Assembly: GCF_000372645.1 (NCBI RefSeq)
Contig: NZ_APMP01000011.1
Location: 1-64,000 of the forward strand
Length of the DNA stretch: 64,000 bases
DNA from: Caulobacter vibrioides OR37
GTDB taxonomy: Bacteria > Pseudomonadota > Alphaproteobacteria > Caulobacterales > Caulobacteraceae
Direction: 5' to 3'
The position numbers were made by a program, and so were the translations under genes. The notes under the pieces were generated by a model. That model searched no databases. It saw only the letters and a program-made list of their open reading frames with translations, and was not told the DNA's origin. Shown piece by piece: positions 37,237 through 46,860 of the stretch. The number at the start of each line of letters is the position of its first letter. Position 1 is the stretch's first letter.

Positions 37237-38781
37237 ATGGCTATTTCACTTTCCGCGCCGCGTACCACCGAGCTGAAGCCGCGCATCGTGGTGTTCGGGG
37301 TTGGCGGCGCCGGCGGCAACGCCGTGAACAACATGATCGAGGCGGGTCTCGAAGGTGTTGAGTTCGTGGTCGCCAACACAGACGCGCAGCAGCTTCAGTT
37401 CGCCAAGACGGACCGTCGCATCCAGCTCGGCGTCCAGATCACCCAAGGCCTGGGCGCCGGCGCGCATCCGGAAGTGGGCATGAGCGCCGCCGAGGAGAGC
37501 TTCCCCGAGATCGGCGAGCACCTGGACGGCGCGCACATGGTGTTCATCACCGCCGGCATGGGCGGCGGCACCGGCACCGGCGCCGCGCCGATCATCGCCA
37601 AGTGCGCGCGCGAGCGCGGCATCCTGACCGTCGGCGTCGTGACCAAGCCATTCCACTTCGAAGGCCGTCACCGGATGCGCCTGGCCGACAGCGGCATCCA
37701 GGAGCTGCAGCGTTACGTCGACACCCTGATCGTCATCCCGAACCAGAACCTGTTCCGCGTCGCCAACGAACGCACGACCTTCGCCGAGGCCTTCGGCATG
37801 GCCGACCAGGTGCTGCACTCGGGCGTCCGCTCGATCACCGACCTGATGGTGCTGCCCGGCCTGATCAACCTCGACTTCGCCGACGTCCGCACGGTCATGA
37901 CCGAGATGGGCAAGGCGATGATGGGCACCGGTGAGGGCACCGGCGAGGATCGCGCCCTGATGGCCGCTCAGAACGCCATCGCCAACCCGCTGCTGGACGA
38001 AGTCTCTCTGAAGGGCGCCAAGGCCGTGCTGGTCAACGTGACCGGCGGCATGGACATGACCCTGCTGGAAGTCGACGAGGCCGCCAACGCGATCTCGGAC
38101 CAGGTCGATCCGGAAGCCAACATCATCTTCGGCGCGGCCTTCGATCCGTCGCTGGAAGGCGTGATCCGCGTGTCGGTGGTCGCCACCGGCATGGACGGTG
38201 CCTCGATCGCCCAGATCGAGCCCAAGCCCGTTTCGCGCAACACCTCGGCCGCGCCGCTGATCGCCGAGACGACCCGTCCGGCGCCGCAGCCGGAACCGGC
38301 TCGCCCGACCTCGCGCTACGAAGCCGCTCGCCCGGTCGAACGTCCGTCGGCCTACGCTCCCGCCCCGCAGCCCGAGCCGGCCCCGGCGCCCGAGCCCGAG
38401 ATCGTCATGGCCGCGCCCCAGCCGCAGCCCGAGGCCGAGCTCTATTACGACGAGCCGCCCGTAGCTGAAGAACCGCGTATTTCCCAGCCGGCGTCCCGGC
38501 AGGTGACGCGGATCGTCGACCCCATGGTCGACGAAGCCGGCGACGAGCCGCTGTTCGGCGAGAACCACTATTACGAAGAGCGTCGTCCGCAGAAGCAAGG
38601 CGGCTGGCTCTCAATGTTCGGCGGCGGTCGCCAGCGTTACGACCAGCAGGCCTCGGCGCCGCAACCGCAGGCCCGCTCGACCCAGAGCGCTCGCCCGCAG
38701 CTCGCGCCGATCGAGACGCCGAAAACCGACGACGGCGAGGACCTGGAAATCCCCTCGTTCCTGCGCCGCCTGGCCAACTGA
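37237..38781 (+). CDS. ftsZ: Tubulin-like cell division protein FtsZ
   Basis: 514 residues. GTP-binding GGGTGTG at 109-115, the N-terminal [18 protein letters not shown] and the T7 loop [11 protein letters not shown] are intact. After about residue 335 comes a long Pro/Ala/Glu-rich linker, then the conserved C-terminal peptide [13 protein letters not shown] that binds FtsA. The long linker is characteristic of Caulobacter-type FtsZ. Confidence 0.98.
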   Translation: MAISLSAPRTTELKPRIVVFGVGGAGGNAVNNMIEAGLEGVEFVVANTDAQQLQFAKTDRRIQLGVQITQGLGAGAHPEVGMSAAEESFPEIGEHLDGAHMVFITAGMGGGTGTGAAPIIAKCARERGILTVGVVTKPFHFEGRHRMRLADSGIQELQRYVDTLIVIPNQNLFRVANERTTFAEAFGMADQVLHSGVRSITDLMVLPGLINLDFADVRTVMTEMGKAMMGTGEGTGEDRALMAAQNAIANPLLDEVSLKGAKAVLVNVTGGMDMTLLEVDEAANAISDQVDPEANIIFGAAFDPSLEGVIRVSVVATGMDGASIAQIEPKPVSRNTSAAPLIAETTRPAPQPEPARPTSRYEAARPVERPSAYAPAPQPEPAPAPEPEIVMAAPQPQPEAELYYDEPPVAEEPRISQPASRQVTRIVDPMVDEAGDEPLFGENHYYEERRPQKQGGWLSMFGGGRQRYDQQASAPQPQARSTQSARPQLAPIETPKTDDGEDLEIPSFLRRLAN

Positions 38782-38821
38782 AAGGCGGACCCCGACGGGG
38801 GAAGCCGCAAGTGATCCGAAG

Positions 38822-38849
38822 CGCCCTGGAGGAAACTCCAGGGCGTTTT
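38822..38849 (+). terminator. Intrinsic terminator of ftsZ
   Basis: CGCCCTGGAG (38822-38831) pairs perfectly with CTCCAGGGCG (38836-38845) over GAAA, then TTTT. 40 bases after the ftsZ stop. Confidence 0.92.
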
Positions 38850-38951
38850 GCTTTGCGGGGAAGCTTGCGGCCCTAGCGACGTCCAGCCAAGTTGTGATGC
38901 GCGCGTTCCCGGGCGCCCTGAACTCGCCATGCCGCTAAAGAGAGATTTCGC

Positions 38952-39557
38952 GTGTTCGCCACCCTCGCCTTGGTCGCCGTTCTCGCCCAAGCCGCGCCGA
39001 CCGCCGCCCCATCGTCTCCGGATCCCTGCGCCTATGACCGCGCGGCGATGCTGACCTTGACGCCGGACGCCTTCGATCAGGACGTTGAAGGCGGCTGGCG
39101 CGCACTGTCTTCCAGGCCTGGATGCCGGGCGGCGGCGGCCGACCTGCTCGAAACCTATCGGAAGGCGCACTGGGGGACGCTGACGCCAGCCGAGCTTCAT
39201 TTGAACTACTGGCACGAGGGGCAAGAGCGGGCCTCGCTGGATCAGCGCGCTCGCGCCAAGCCGCTTCTGCTGGCCGGCGTCAATCCGAGCGCCCCCGACG
39301 CGTATGCGAATGCCTTCGCGGAATACGCGATTGGCTCGGTGGCGTTCCTGGACAACGACCGGGCCGCGCTCCAGGCCGCGCGGGATCGTCTGGCGGCCGT
39401 CCCGGCGCCGAAAGATTGGCCCCAGCTGGCGGCTGACTTTCGCAAGAAGTTCGGCGCCGAGATGAAGTGGCCGATGAACCTCAATGTCCTGGACCACATG
39501 CTCGCGTGCTTCGGTCGGAGCTACGACGAGGCCTATGAGGGCTGCAAAAAGAAATAG
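38952..39557 (+). CDS. Putative exported protein of unknown function
   Basis: 201 residues from a GTG at 38952 with AGAGAG upstream. A short hydrophobic start (FATLALVAVLAQAAPTAAP) suggests export. Mostly helical, with four Cys (CAY, RPGCRA, MLACF, EGCKKK) that could make two disulfides. It contains ELHLNYWHEGQ, as in unnamed small helical repeat proteins. Function not recognised. Confidence 0.7.
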   Translation: MFATLALVAVLAQAAPTAAPSSPDPCAYDRAAMLTLTPDAFDQDVEGGWRALSSRPGCRAAAADLLETYRKAHWGTLTPAELHLNYWHEGQERASLDQRARAKPLLLAGVNPSAPDAYANAFAEYAIGSVAFLDNDRAALQAARDRLAAVPAPKDWPQLAADFRKKFGAEMKWPMNLNVLDHMLACFGRSYDEAYEGCKKK

Positions 39558-39639
39558 CCGCGTTCTGACTTAATGGCCGCGCGTTTGGGCCACCCATGCT
39601 AGATCCGCGACGGCCCCGGTCACGTCTGAAGCAACGCCA

Positions 39640-40107
39640 ATGAAACTCACCCGCGCCGATCGGAAGATCCTCCAGATCCTGCAGGAGGACGGGAAGATCT
39701 CGAACGTCGATCTGGCCGAGCGGGTGGGGCTATCGCCCAGCCCGTGCCTGCGGCGCGTCAAGCAGCTGGAGGCCTCGGGCCTGATCAGCGGCTATGTCGC
39801 CTTGCTGGATCGGCGCAAGGCCAAGCTGGACGTCCTGGCCTATGTCGAGGTGCAGGTGAACCACGTCGAGGGCGCGGCCGAGGCCTTTCAGCAGGCGGTG
39901 ATGCGTCAGCCCGAGGTGGTCAGCTGCCACGTGATGACGGGCAGCTTCGACTATCTGCTGAAGGTGGCCGTGCCCAATCTCGACGCCTATGCCGACTTCA
40001 CGATGAAGCGGCTGTTGAAGATGCCGTCGGTCAAGGACATCCGTTCGTCCTTCGTGCTGGACACGATCAAGGATTCCACAGCCCTGCCGCTCGACTATCT
40101 GAGCTGA
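39640..40107 (+). CDS. Lrp/AsnC family transcriptional regulator
   Basis: 155 residues. Helix-turn-helix in the first 50 residues (ILQILQEDGKISNVDLAERVGLSPSPCLRRV), then the ligand-binding RAM domain (VSCHVMTGSFDYLLKVAVPNLDAY). Located just upstream of the aminotransferase and homogentisate genes, so it probably senses an aromatic amino acid and controls them. Confidence 0.92.
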   Translation: MKLTRADRKILQILQEDGKISNVDLAERVGLSPSPCLRRVKQLEASGLISGYVALLDRRKAKLDVLAYVEVQVNHVEGAAEAFQQAVMRQPEVVSCHVMTGSFDYLLKVAVPNLDAYADFTMKRLLKMPSVKDIRSSFVLDTIKDSTALPLDYLS

Positions 40108-40212
40108 TCACAATTGGCCAGGTTTGATCCATATCATTGGCACGATGTGACCAAAATGGCTTGATCATCGGTCATCATCGCAAAGTTCTGACCCTCGGGG
40201 CGCGATAAGCTG

Positions 40213-40234
40213 CTTTCCGCTCGCACTCGGAAAG
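40213..40234 (+). promoter_or_regulatory. Leader hairpin covering the aminotransferase ribosome site
   Basis: CTTTCCG (40213-40219) pairs perfectly with CGGAAAG (40228-40234); the right arm is the purine-rich ribosome site, 5 bases before the ATG at 40240. It could be an operator, an mRNA switch or chance. Confidence 0.4.
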
Positions 40235-40239
40235 TCGCC

Positions 40240-41430
40240 ATGACCCATGCCTCCGTCTTCGCCGGCCTGACGCCCAAGGCGCCGGACTCGCTGCTGTCGC
40301 TGATCGGCGCCTATCGCCGCGACCCGCGCGCCGAGAAGATCGATCTGGGCGTGGGCGTGTTTCGCGACGACGCGGGCGCGACCCCGGTTCTGGATTGCGT
40401 GAAGGCCGCCGAACAGCTCCTGCTGAACAGCCAGTCGACCAAGGCCTATCTGGGTCCCGAGGGCGACTTCGGCTTTCTGGACCTGCTGAAGCCGATCATC
40501 TTCGGCGACCTGGTCAGCCACGAGGTCTTCGCCGTGCAGACGCCGGGCGGGACCGGCGCGGTGCGCCTGGCCTGCGAGCTGCTGCAGGCCGCCAAGCCCG
40601 ACCTCCGCGTCTTCATCGGCGCGCCGACTTGGCCCAACCACACCCAGATCCTGGACCAGCTGGGCCTGGAGACCGTGACCTTCCGTCACTACGACCAGCG
40701 CGCCCAGCGCCTGTGCTTCGACGAGATGATGGCGACGCTCGAGACCGCCGGGGCGGGCGACGTCGTTCTGCTGCACGGCTGCTGTCACAACCCGTCGGGC
40801 GCCGACTACAGCCTCGAGCAATGGGCGGCGATCGCCGAGCTGGTCGGCCGCAAGGGCCTCGTGCCCCTGATCGACCTGGCCTATCAGGGCCTGGGGCTGG
40901 GCCTCGACGAGGACGCCGCCGGGGCGCGCCTTGTCCTGGCGGCGGCCCAGGACGGCCTGCTGGCCTATTCCTGCGACAAGAATTTCGGCCTTTATCGCGA
41001 ACGGGTCGGCGCGCTCTACACCCTGACGCGCGACGCGGCGGCCCTGGACGTCGCCGCCAGCAATATCCGCGCCCTGGCGCGCACCAACTGGTCGATGCCG
41101 CCGGACCACGGCGCGGCCGTGGTTCGCGTCGTCCTGGAGTCCGAGGCCCTGACCGCGCTGTGGCGGTCCGAGCTGGAGGCCATGCGCGCGCGGGTCGCCG
41201 ACTTGCGCCAGCGGCTGGCCGCCGCCGTTCCGCTGCTGGCCCCGCTGGGCGGGCAGCACGGGCTGTTTGGCCTGCTGCCGCTGTCGCCGGCCCAGGTCGC
41301 CCAGCTGCGCGAAGACCATGGGATCTACATGGCGGGCTCTGGCCGCATCAATCTGGCCGGCCTGACCGCTAGCAACATCGACACGTTCGCGCGGGCGCTG
41401 AACGCCTGCCTGCAGGGAGAACCGGCATGA
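40240..41430 (+). CDS. Aromatic amino acid aminotransferase
   Basis: 396 residues. Class I/II aminotransferase of the aspartate/tyrosine type: EKIDLGVGVFRDDAG, HGCCHNPSGADYS, IDLAYQGLG and the PLP-binding Lys247 in SCDKNFGLYRERVG. It would turn tyrosine and phenylalanine into the phenylpyruvates used by hppD, which overlaps it by 4 bases (ATGA). Confidence 0.93.
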   Translation: MTHASVFAGLTPKAPDSLLSLIGAYRRDPRAEKIDLGVGVFRDDAGATPVLDCVKAAEQLLLNSQSTKAYLGPEGDFGFLDLLKPIIFGDLVSHEVFAVQTPGGTGAVRLACELLQAAKPDLRVFIGAPTWPNHTQILDQLGLETVTFRHYDQRAQRLCFDEMMATLETAGAGDVVLLHGCCHNPSGADYSLEQWAAIAELVGRKGLVPLIDLAYQGLGLGLDEDAAGARLVLAAAQDGLLAYSCDKNFGLYRERVGALYTLTRDAAALDVAASNIRALARTNWSMPPDHGAAVVRVVLESEALTALWRSELEAMRARVADLRQRLAAAVPLLAPLGGQHGLFGLLPLSPAQVAQLREDHGIYMAGSGRINLAGLTASNIDTFARALNACLQGEPA

Positions 41431-42500
41431 GCCTCGTCACGGAACAGAACCCCTTGGGTCTCGACGGCTTCGAGTTCGTCGAGTTCACCAGCCCCGATCC
41501 GGCGGCCATGAAGGCCCTGATCGAGCAGATGGGCTTCGTCGCGGCCAGCAGGCACCCGACCAAGCCGGCGACCCGCTACAAGCAGGGCCGCATCAATCTG
41601 ATCGTCAACGAGGATACGAGCGGCCAGGTCGCCGATTTCCGCGCCGCGCACGGCCCGTCGGCCAACGGCATGGCCTTCCGCGTCGAGAACGCCGAGACCG
41701 CCTTCGCCGAGGCCCTGAAGCGCGGCGCCAAGGCGGCGGACGCCTCCGGTTCGCTGCTGGGCCCGGACGCCAAGGTGCTGGAGGGCATCGGCGGGTCCTT
41801 GCTCTATCTGGTGGACCGCTATGGCGACGCCGGCGCGATCTATGACGGCTGGGAGCAGGTTTCCGGCGCGGCCCTTGAAGAGGCCAAGAACAATGTCGGT
41901 CTCGACCTTCTGGACCACCTGACCCACAACGTCCGCCGGGGCCAGATGCGCACCTGGTCGACCTTCTACAATCAGGTCTTCGGCTTCGAGGAGCAGAAGT
42001 ACTTCGACATCAAGGGCCAGGCGACGGGCCTGTTCAGCCAGGCGATGATCGCGCCCGACAAGGCCATCCGCATCCCGCTGAACGAGAGCCAGGACGACAA
42101 GAGCCAGATCGAGGAGTTCATCCGCGAATACAAGGGCGAGGGCATCCAGCACCTGGCCCTGACGACGGACAATATCTACGACACCGTCGAGAAGCTGCGC
42201 GCCCGGGGCGTCAAGCTGCAGGACACCATCGAGACCTATTACGAGCTGGTCGACAAGCGCGTGCCCGGCCACGGCGAGGATCTGGAGCGCCTGCGTAAGA
42301 ACCGCATCCTGATCGACGGCGCCGTCGGCGAGGAAGGCTTGCTGCTGCAGATCTTCACCGAGAACCTGTTTGGCCCGATCTTCTTCGAGATCATCCAGCG
42401 CAAGGGCAATCAGGGCTTCGGCAACGGCAACTTCCAGGCCCTGTTCGAGAGCATCGAGCTCGATCAGATCCGCCGCGGGGTGATCACGGTAGACGCCTAG
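41427..42500 (+). CDS. hppD: 4-hydroxyphenylpyruvate dioxygenase
   Basis: 357 residues, two vicinal-oxygen-chelate halves. GLDLLDHLTHNVRRGQM carries the first iron His, EGIQHLALTTDNIYDTV the second, and LLQIFTENLFGPIFFEIIQR the Glu. It makes homogentisate. Translation coupled to the aminotransferase. Confidence 0.97.
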   Translation: MSLVTEQNPLGLDGFEFVEFTSPDPAAMKALIEQMGFVAASRHPTKPATRYKQGRINLIVNEDTSGQVADFRAAHGPSANGMAFRVENAETAFAEALKRGAKAADASGSLLGPDAKVLEGIGGSLLYLVDRYGDAGAIYDGWEQVSGAALEEAKNNVGLDLLDHLTHNVRRGQMRTWSTFYNQVFGFEEQKYFDIKGQATGLFSQAMIAPDKAIRIPLNESQDDKSQIEEFIREYKGEGIQHLALTTDNIYDTVEKLRARGVKLQDTIETYYELVDKRVPGHGEDLERLRKNRILIDGAVGEEGLLLQIFTENLFGPIFFEIIQRKGNQGFGNGNFQALFESIELDQIRRGVITVDA

Positions 42501-42548
42501 ATACGGGCCAATGGACGGGGCTCGCGCCCCGTCCCACAATCTCCGTCT

Positions 42549-42621
42549 CCCGGCGAAGGCCGGGGCCCAGATGAAGCCCACGAACCGCCCCGGATGAATC
42601 TGGGTCCCGGCGTTCGCCGGG
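42549..42621. repeat. Inverted repeat between hppD and hmgA
   Basis: A 24-base arm at 42549-42572 and its near-complement at 42598-42621 match at 22 positions around a 25-base loop. The core CCCGGCGAA...CTGGG pattern is a common alphaproteobacterial intergenic repeat. It lies within the putative hppD-hmgA transcript. Confidence 0.65.
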
Positions 42622-42646
42622 AAAGTCGGGGTGGGGGAGGACGCAC

Positions 42647-43936
42647 GTGACCAGCATCGACGCGCTCAAGTACCAAACCGGCTTCGGCTCGTATTTCGAG
42701 ACCGAAGCCCATCCCGGCGCCCTGCCAGTGGGGCAGAACTCGCCGCAGAAGGTTCCGTTCGGCCTCTATGCCGAACAGCTGTCGGGCGCGGCCTTCACCG
42801 CGCCGCGTCACGAGAACCGTCGCAGCTGGCTCTACCGCCTGCGGCCCAGCCCCGAGCACGGCCCTTACGCGCCCTACGCCCAGGACAAGCTCGTCTCGGC
42901 GTTCGGCGGTCCGGTGACGCCCAACCGCCTGCGCTGGAGCCCGCTGGACATCCCGGCCGCCCCGACCGACTTCGTCGACGGCCTTGTCACCCTGGCCGGC
43001 AACGCCGACGCCGCCACGCTGAGCGGAATCGGCGTCCACGTCTATCTGGCCAACGCCTCGATGAAGAACCGCGTCTTCTACGACGCCGACGGCGAGCTGC
43101 TGATCGTCCCGCAGCAGGGCGTGCTGACCCTGGTGACCGAGTTCGGGGTTCTGACCGCCGGTCCCGGCCATATCGCGGTGATCCCGCGCGGCGTGCGGTT
43201 CCGGGTCGAGGTCGACGGCCCCTCGCGCGGCTATGTCTGCGAGAACCACGGCGCGCCCTTCCGCCTGCCGGAGCTCGGGCCGATCGGCGCCAACGGCCTG
43301 GCCAATCCCCGCGACTTCGAGACCCCCGTCGCCGCCTTCGAGGACGTCGATGAACCGACCTTGGTGATCCAGAAATTCCAAGGCGCTCTCTGGGCCGCCG
43401 AATGGGATCACAGCCCGCTGGACGTCGTGGCCTGGCACGGCAATCTCGCGCCGTACCGCTATGACCTATCGCGGTTCAACACGATCAACACCGTCAGCTA
43501 CGACCATCCGGATCCGTCGATCTTCACGGTCCTGACCTCGCCTAGCGACACGCCGGGGACGGCCAACTGCGACTTCGTGATCTTCCCGCCGCGCTGGATG
43601 GTGGCCGAGCACACGTTCCGCCCGCCGTGGTTCCACCGCAACGTGATGAGCGAGTTCATGGGCCTGATCCACGGCGCCTATGACGCCAAGGCGGGCGGCT
43701 TCGTCCCCGGCGGCGCCAGCTTGCACAACTGCATGAGCGACCACGGCCCCGACGTCGCCAGCCACAAGAAGGCCACCGAGGCCGCGCTGGCGCCGCACAA
43801 GATCGACGGGACCATGGCCTTCATGTTCGAGAGCCGCTGGGTCATTCGGCCGACGAAGTTCGCGCTGGAGACTCCGGCGCTTCAGGACGACTATGACGCC
43901 TGCTGGACGGGCTTTCCCAAGGCGCGTCTCAGCTAA
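42647..43936 (+). CDS. hmgA: Homogentisate 1,2-dioxygenase
   Basis: 429 residues from a GTG with GGGGGAGG upstream. [19 protein letters not shown] opens the family, [14 protein letters not shown] follows, and iron ligands lie in [19 protein letters not shown] and the late [11 protein letters not shown]. It opens the ring of homogentisate to maleylacetoacetate. Confidence 0.97.
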   Translation: MTSIDALKYQTGFGSYFETEAHPGALPVGQNSPQKVPFGLYAEQLSGAAFTAPRHENRRSWLYRLRPSPEHGPYAPYAQDKLVSAFGGPVTPNRLRWSPLDIPAAPTDFVDGLVTLAGNADAATLSGIGVHVYLANASMKNRVFYDADGELLIVPQQGVLTLVTEFGVLTAGPGHIAVIPRGVRFRVEVDGPSRGYVCENHGAPFRLPELGPIGANGLANPRDFETPVAAFEDVDEPTLVIQKFQGALWAAEWDHSPLDVVAWHGNLAPYRYDLSRFNTINTVSYDHPDPSIFTVLTSPSDTPGTANCDFVIFPPRWMVAEHTFRPPWFHRNVMSEFMGLIHGAYDAKAGGFVPGGASLHNCMSDHGPDVASHKKATEAALAPHKIDGTMAFMFESRWVIRPTKFALETPALQDDYDACWTGFPKARLS

Positions 43937-43960
43937 CCAAGAACAGAAAAGGAAGCGCTG

Positions 43961-44968
43961 ATGAAGCTCGCGTCTCTCAAGGGCGGCCGCGACGGCCGGC
44001 TGGTGGTGGTCTCCAACGACCTGGCCTGGTTCACCGACGCCGGGACCATCGCGCCGACGCTGCAGGCCGCGCTGGACGATTGGGAGCGTTGCGGACCGAT
44101 GCTGGCGGGCCTCGCGGAGAGTCTCGAGCACGGCGCGGCGCCCAAGGCGCGCTTCCACGAGCACGACGCGCTCAGCCCGCTGCCGCGCGCGTTCCAGTGG
44201 GTCGACGGCTCGGCCTATGTCAATCACGTGCAACTGGTCCGCCAGGCGCGCGGCGCCGAGATGCCCGAAAGCTTCTGGACCGACCCGCTGATGTACCAGG
44301 GGGCGTCGGACGGCTTCCTGGCCCCGCGCGATCCGATTCCGCTGGCCGACGCCGGCTGGGGCTGCGACCTGGAGGGCGAGGTCGCGGTGATCACCGGCGA
44401 CGTGCCGCTGGGCGCGAGCCGCGAGGAGGCCCTGGCCGCCATCCGCCTGGTCATGCTGTGCAACGACGTCAGCTTGCGCAACCTGATCCCGGCCGAACTG
44501 GCCAAGGGCTTCGGCTTCGTGCAGTCCAAGCCGGCCAGCGCCTTCTCGCCGGTGGCGGTGTCGCCGGACGCCCTGGGCGAGGCCTGGAAGGACGGCAAGC
44601 TGCACGGCGCCCTGCTGGTCGAGCTGGACGGTAAGGACTTCGGCCGCGCCGACGCCGGCGTCGACATGACCTTCGACTTCGGGACCTTGGTGGCCCACGC
44701 GGCCAAGACCCGTCCGCTTTGCGCCGGCACCATCGTCGGCTCGGGCACGGTCAGCAATCGCGGCGCCGACGGCGGTCCCGGCAAGCCGATCTCGGAAGGG
44801 GGCGTGGGCTATTCGTGCCTGGCCGAGCTGCGCACGGTCGAGACCATCCTGACCGGCGCGCCCAAGACGCCGTTCCTGCTGGGCGGCGACACCGTCCGCA
44901 TCGAGATGAAGGACGCCAAGGGCCACTCGATCTTCGGGGCCATCGAACAGACGGTCGAGCGGATTTGA
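43961..44968 (+). CDS. fahA: Fumarylacetoacetate hydrolase
   Basis: 335 residues. Family segments: EGEVAVITGDVPLGAS, VMLCNDVSLRNLIP, GFGFVQSKPASAFSP and GTIVGSGTVSNRG. It splits fumarylacetoacetate to fumarate and acetoacetate, the last step of tyrosine breakdown. The isomerase (MaiA) that should make its substrate is not in this cluster. Confidence 0.94.
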   Translation: MKLASLKGGRDGRLVVVSNDLAWFTDAGTIAPTLQAALDDWERCGPMLAGLAESLEHGAAPKARFHEHDALSPLPRAFQWVDGSAYVNHVQLVRQARGAEMPESFWTDPLMYQGASDGFLAPRDPIPLADAGWGCDLEGEVAVITGDVPLGASREEALAAIRLVMLCNDVSLRNLIPAELAKGFGFVQSKPASAFSPVAVSPDALGEAWKDGKLHGALLVELDGKDFGRADAGVDMTFDFGTLVAHAAKTRPLCAGTIVGSGTVSNRGADGGPGKPISEGGVGYSCLAELRTVETILTGAPKTPFLLGGDTVRIEMKDAKGHSIFGAIEQTVERI

Positions 44969-45342
44969 CGGACGGCGGCGCCGCGTCGGTTGGGCGTGTC
45001 TGGTCGACGCCCGCCGGGGTGAACCTCGGCCCGCTGGACCTGATTCAGGACGGCGGCGCGCGGAACTACGTCCTCCAGATCGGCGACAAGCGGTTCCACG
45101 GCTTCGTGGTCCGGAAGGGCGAGGCGGTGTTCGGTTATGTCGACCGCTGCCCGCACGCCGGCCTGCCGCTGGCCCAGACCTTGGACCAGTACCTGACGCC
45201 GGACGGCGCCCTGATCGCCTGCTCTTGGCACGGCGCGGTGTTCACGGTGGAGGAGGGCGCCTGCGTCGGCGGTCCGTGCGTCGGGGCGCGGCTGACGCCT
45301 TGGGCGGTCGAGGCGCGCGAGGGGCGGGTGTTCACCGCCTGA
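44965..45342 (+). CDS. Rieske [2Fe-2S] protein
   Basis: 125 residues from a TTG at 44965 that interlocks with the fahA stop (TTGA); no better start is in frame before the domain. The cluster motifs are CPHAG and CSWHG, giving two Cys and two His ligands. It is soluble, like a ferredoxin component. Its position at the end of the homogentisate operon suggests a linked oxygenase or reductive step, but no partner reductase is visible. Confidence 0.82.
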   Translation: MTDGGAASVGRVWSTPAGVNLGPLDLIQDGGARNYVLQIGDKRFHGFVVRKGEAVFGYVDRCPHAGLPLAQTLDQYLTPDGALIACSWHGAVFTVEEGACVGGPCVGARLTPWAVEAREGRVFTA

Positions 45343-45461
45343 GCCCTTTGCCAGATACCGAAGCACTAGGACCAGCAGCCCTTGATGTCGCCACTGGCGT
45401 CGGTTGCCGCTGTCACGCCAAGCTGTAGCTTAGACGCGATCACCGTACACGGACGCGAGCG

Positions 45462-46742
45462 ATGACAGCAAGAATGGAAGCGGCGGCAACCGAACTCGGC
45501 GCTCCGGCGCCGGGAGCGGCGACGGTCCATCCATGGATCTTCCTCCCGCTGATGACGCCCTTCGGGGTTTCCAACGGCTATGCGACGGTGACGCTGGCCT
45601 TTCTTCTGGGACGCGCGGGCGTCAGCACGGTCCAAGTCACGGCGATCATGGCCGTGTGGTTTTGGGTTCAAACCTGGAAGGTCGCCTGGGCCCCGCTCAT
45701 CGACACGGTGGGCGACCCCCGACGCTGGTACGGACTGGGCGCGCTGCTGGTGGGCCTGTCGATCATCGCCATGAGCCTTGTCCGGCCGACGCCGGGGGCC
45801 GCCACGCTGCTGACCGGCCTCGTTGCGCTGTCCAGCGCCGCCGCGACCCTGGTGGCCATGTCGAGCGACGTCTTCCTGACCCATTTCGCGCCGCCGACCA
45901 TGCGCGGCCGCGCCAGCGGCTGGGCTCAGGCGGGGAATGTCGGTGGTTCGGGCGCGGGTGGCGGACTGGCTCTCCTGCTCGTCCAGCATGCCGGGCCGCC
46001 GCCCGTCGCCGCGCTGGCGCTCGCCGCGATCTGCGCGGCCTGCGCCCTCGTCGCCTGGCGCCTGCCGGCCTTGGCTATCGCGCGCGAAGCGCTGCACTAT
46101 CTGCGCCGATTGCACGCCGTTGTGGTCGATGTCTGGACCGTCGCGCGCTCCCGCACGGGCTATCTCGCCTTGGTCACCATGTTGCTGCCGATCGCGTCGG
46201 GCGCCGCGCCCTGGCCGGCCATCGCCGGCGAATGGCGTGCCGACGCCGACCTCGTCGCGCTGAGTAATGGGGTGATCGGCGGTCTTTGCGCCGCCGTGGG
46301 GTCGCTGCTCGGCGGACGTATTTGCGATCGGCTCACGCCCAAAAGCGCCTATGCGACCTTCGGACTCGCCAGCGGCGTCGTGGCCGTGGTCATGGCCTTT
46401 TCCCCGCGCACACAGACCGCTTTCCTGGTTTTTACGCTTGCCTATAGCACGATGATCGGCGCGGGTTTCGCGGCCTACTCAGCCACCGTTCTCGAGGCGA
46501 TCGGGAGGCGCTCGGCGGCGACCAACTTCAACCTTATGGGGGCGATCTCGAACGTGCCAATCGCGATGATGACCACCTTCGACGGGTGGATGCATGATCG
46601 CTTCGGAACCCGCGCCATGCTGTTCGGCGAGCTTTGGGTTCAGGTCCTGGCGGTTCTGTTCATCGCGGGTCTGTCGTTCGCGACCGCCTCGCGAGCGTCG
46701 TTCAAGCGCGGTATCGACTTGGCGGACACGACGTCGCCCTAG
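45462..46742 (+). CDS. MFS transporter
   Basis: 426 residues, about 12 hydrophobic helices. FGVSNGYATVTLAFLLGRAG in TM1-2, WKVAWAPLIDTV and the later ATNFNLMGAISNVPIAMMTTFDG resemble AmpG/acetyl-CoA-type MFS importers. Substrate unknown. It is separated from the homogentisate operon by 119 bases and converges on the candidate small RNA. Confidence 0.85.
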   Translation: MTARMEAAATELGAPAPGAATVHPWIFLPLMTPFGVSNGYATVTLAFLLGRAGVSTVQVTAIMAVWFWVQTWKVAWAPLIDTVGDPRRWYGLGALLVGLSIIAMSLVRPTPGAATLLTGLVALSSAAATLVAMSSDVFLTHFAPPTMRGRASGWAQAGNVGGSGAGGGLALLLVQHAGPPPVAALALAAICAACALVAWRLPALAIAREALHYLRRLHAVVVDVWTVARSRTGYLALVTMLLPIASGAAPWPAIAGEWRADADLVALSNGVIGGLCAAVGSLLGGRICDRLTPKSAYATFGLASGVVAVVMAFSPRTQTAFLVFTLAYSTMIGAGFAAYSATVLEAIGRRSAATNFNLMGAISNVPIAMMTTFDGWMHDRFGTRAMLFGELWVQVLAVLFIAGLSFATASRASFKRGIDLADTTSP

Positions 46743-46764
46743 CGCTCACCGGCGTCACGCGCAC

Positions 46765-46832
46765 AAAAGAACGGCCGCCCTCCAGGAGAAGAAGGCGGCC
46801 GAGTCATTGGGAGGAAACGCCCGAAAGGGCTG
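46765..46832 (-). ncRNA. Candidate small RNA, suhB/mmgR-like
   Basis: On the minus strand, CTATAT (46844-46839) is a good alphaproteobacterial -10, with GTTGTC 17 bases upstream as a -35. The predicted RNA starts near 46832. It has a small hairpin GCCC-TTTC-GGGC (46830-46819), then a single-stranded GTTTCCTCCC (46818-46809), then a terminator hairpin GGCCGCC/GGCGGCC (46800-46773) and GTTCTTTTG. A C-rich UUUCCUCCC between two stem-loops is the hallmark of the suhB/mmgR (alpha-r8) family as I recall it. Confidence 0.6.
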
Positions 46833-46860
46833 AATTCCATATAGCTGTTTGAATTTCGCT

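Noticed and set aside
45366-46115. A 249-codon minus-strand frame over the second MFS gene
   Set aside because: It is antisense to a 12-helix transporter and shows no domain; treated as a shadow.
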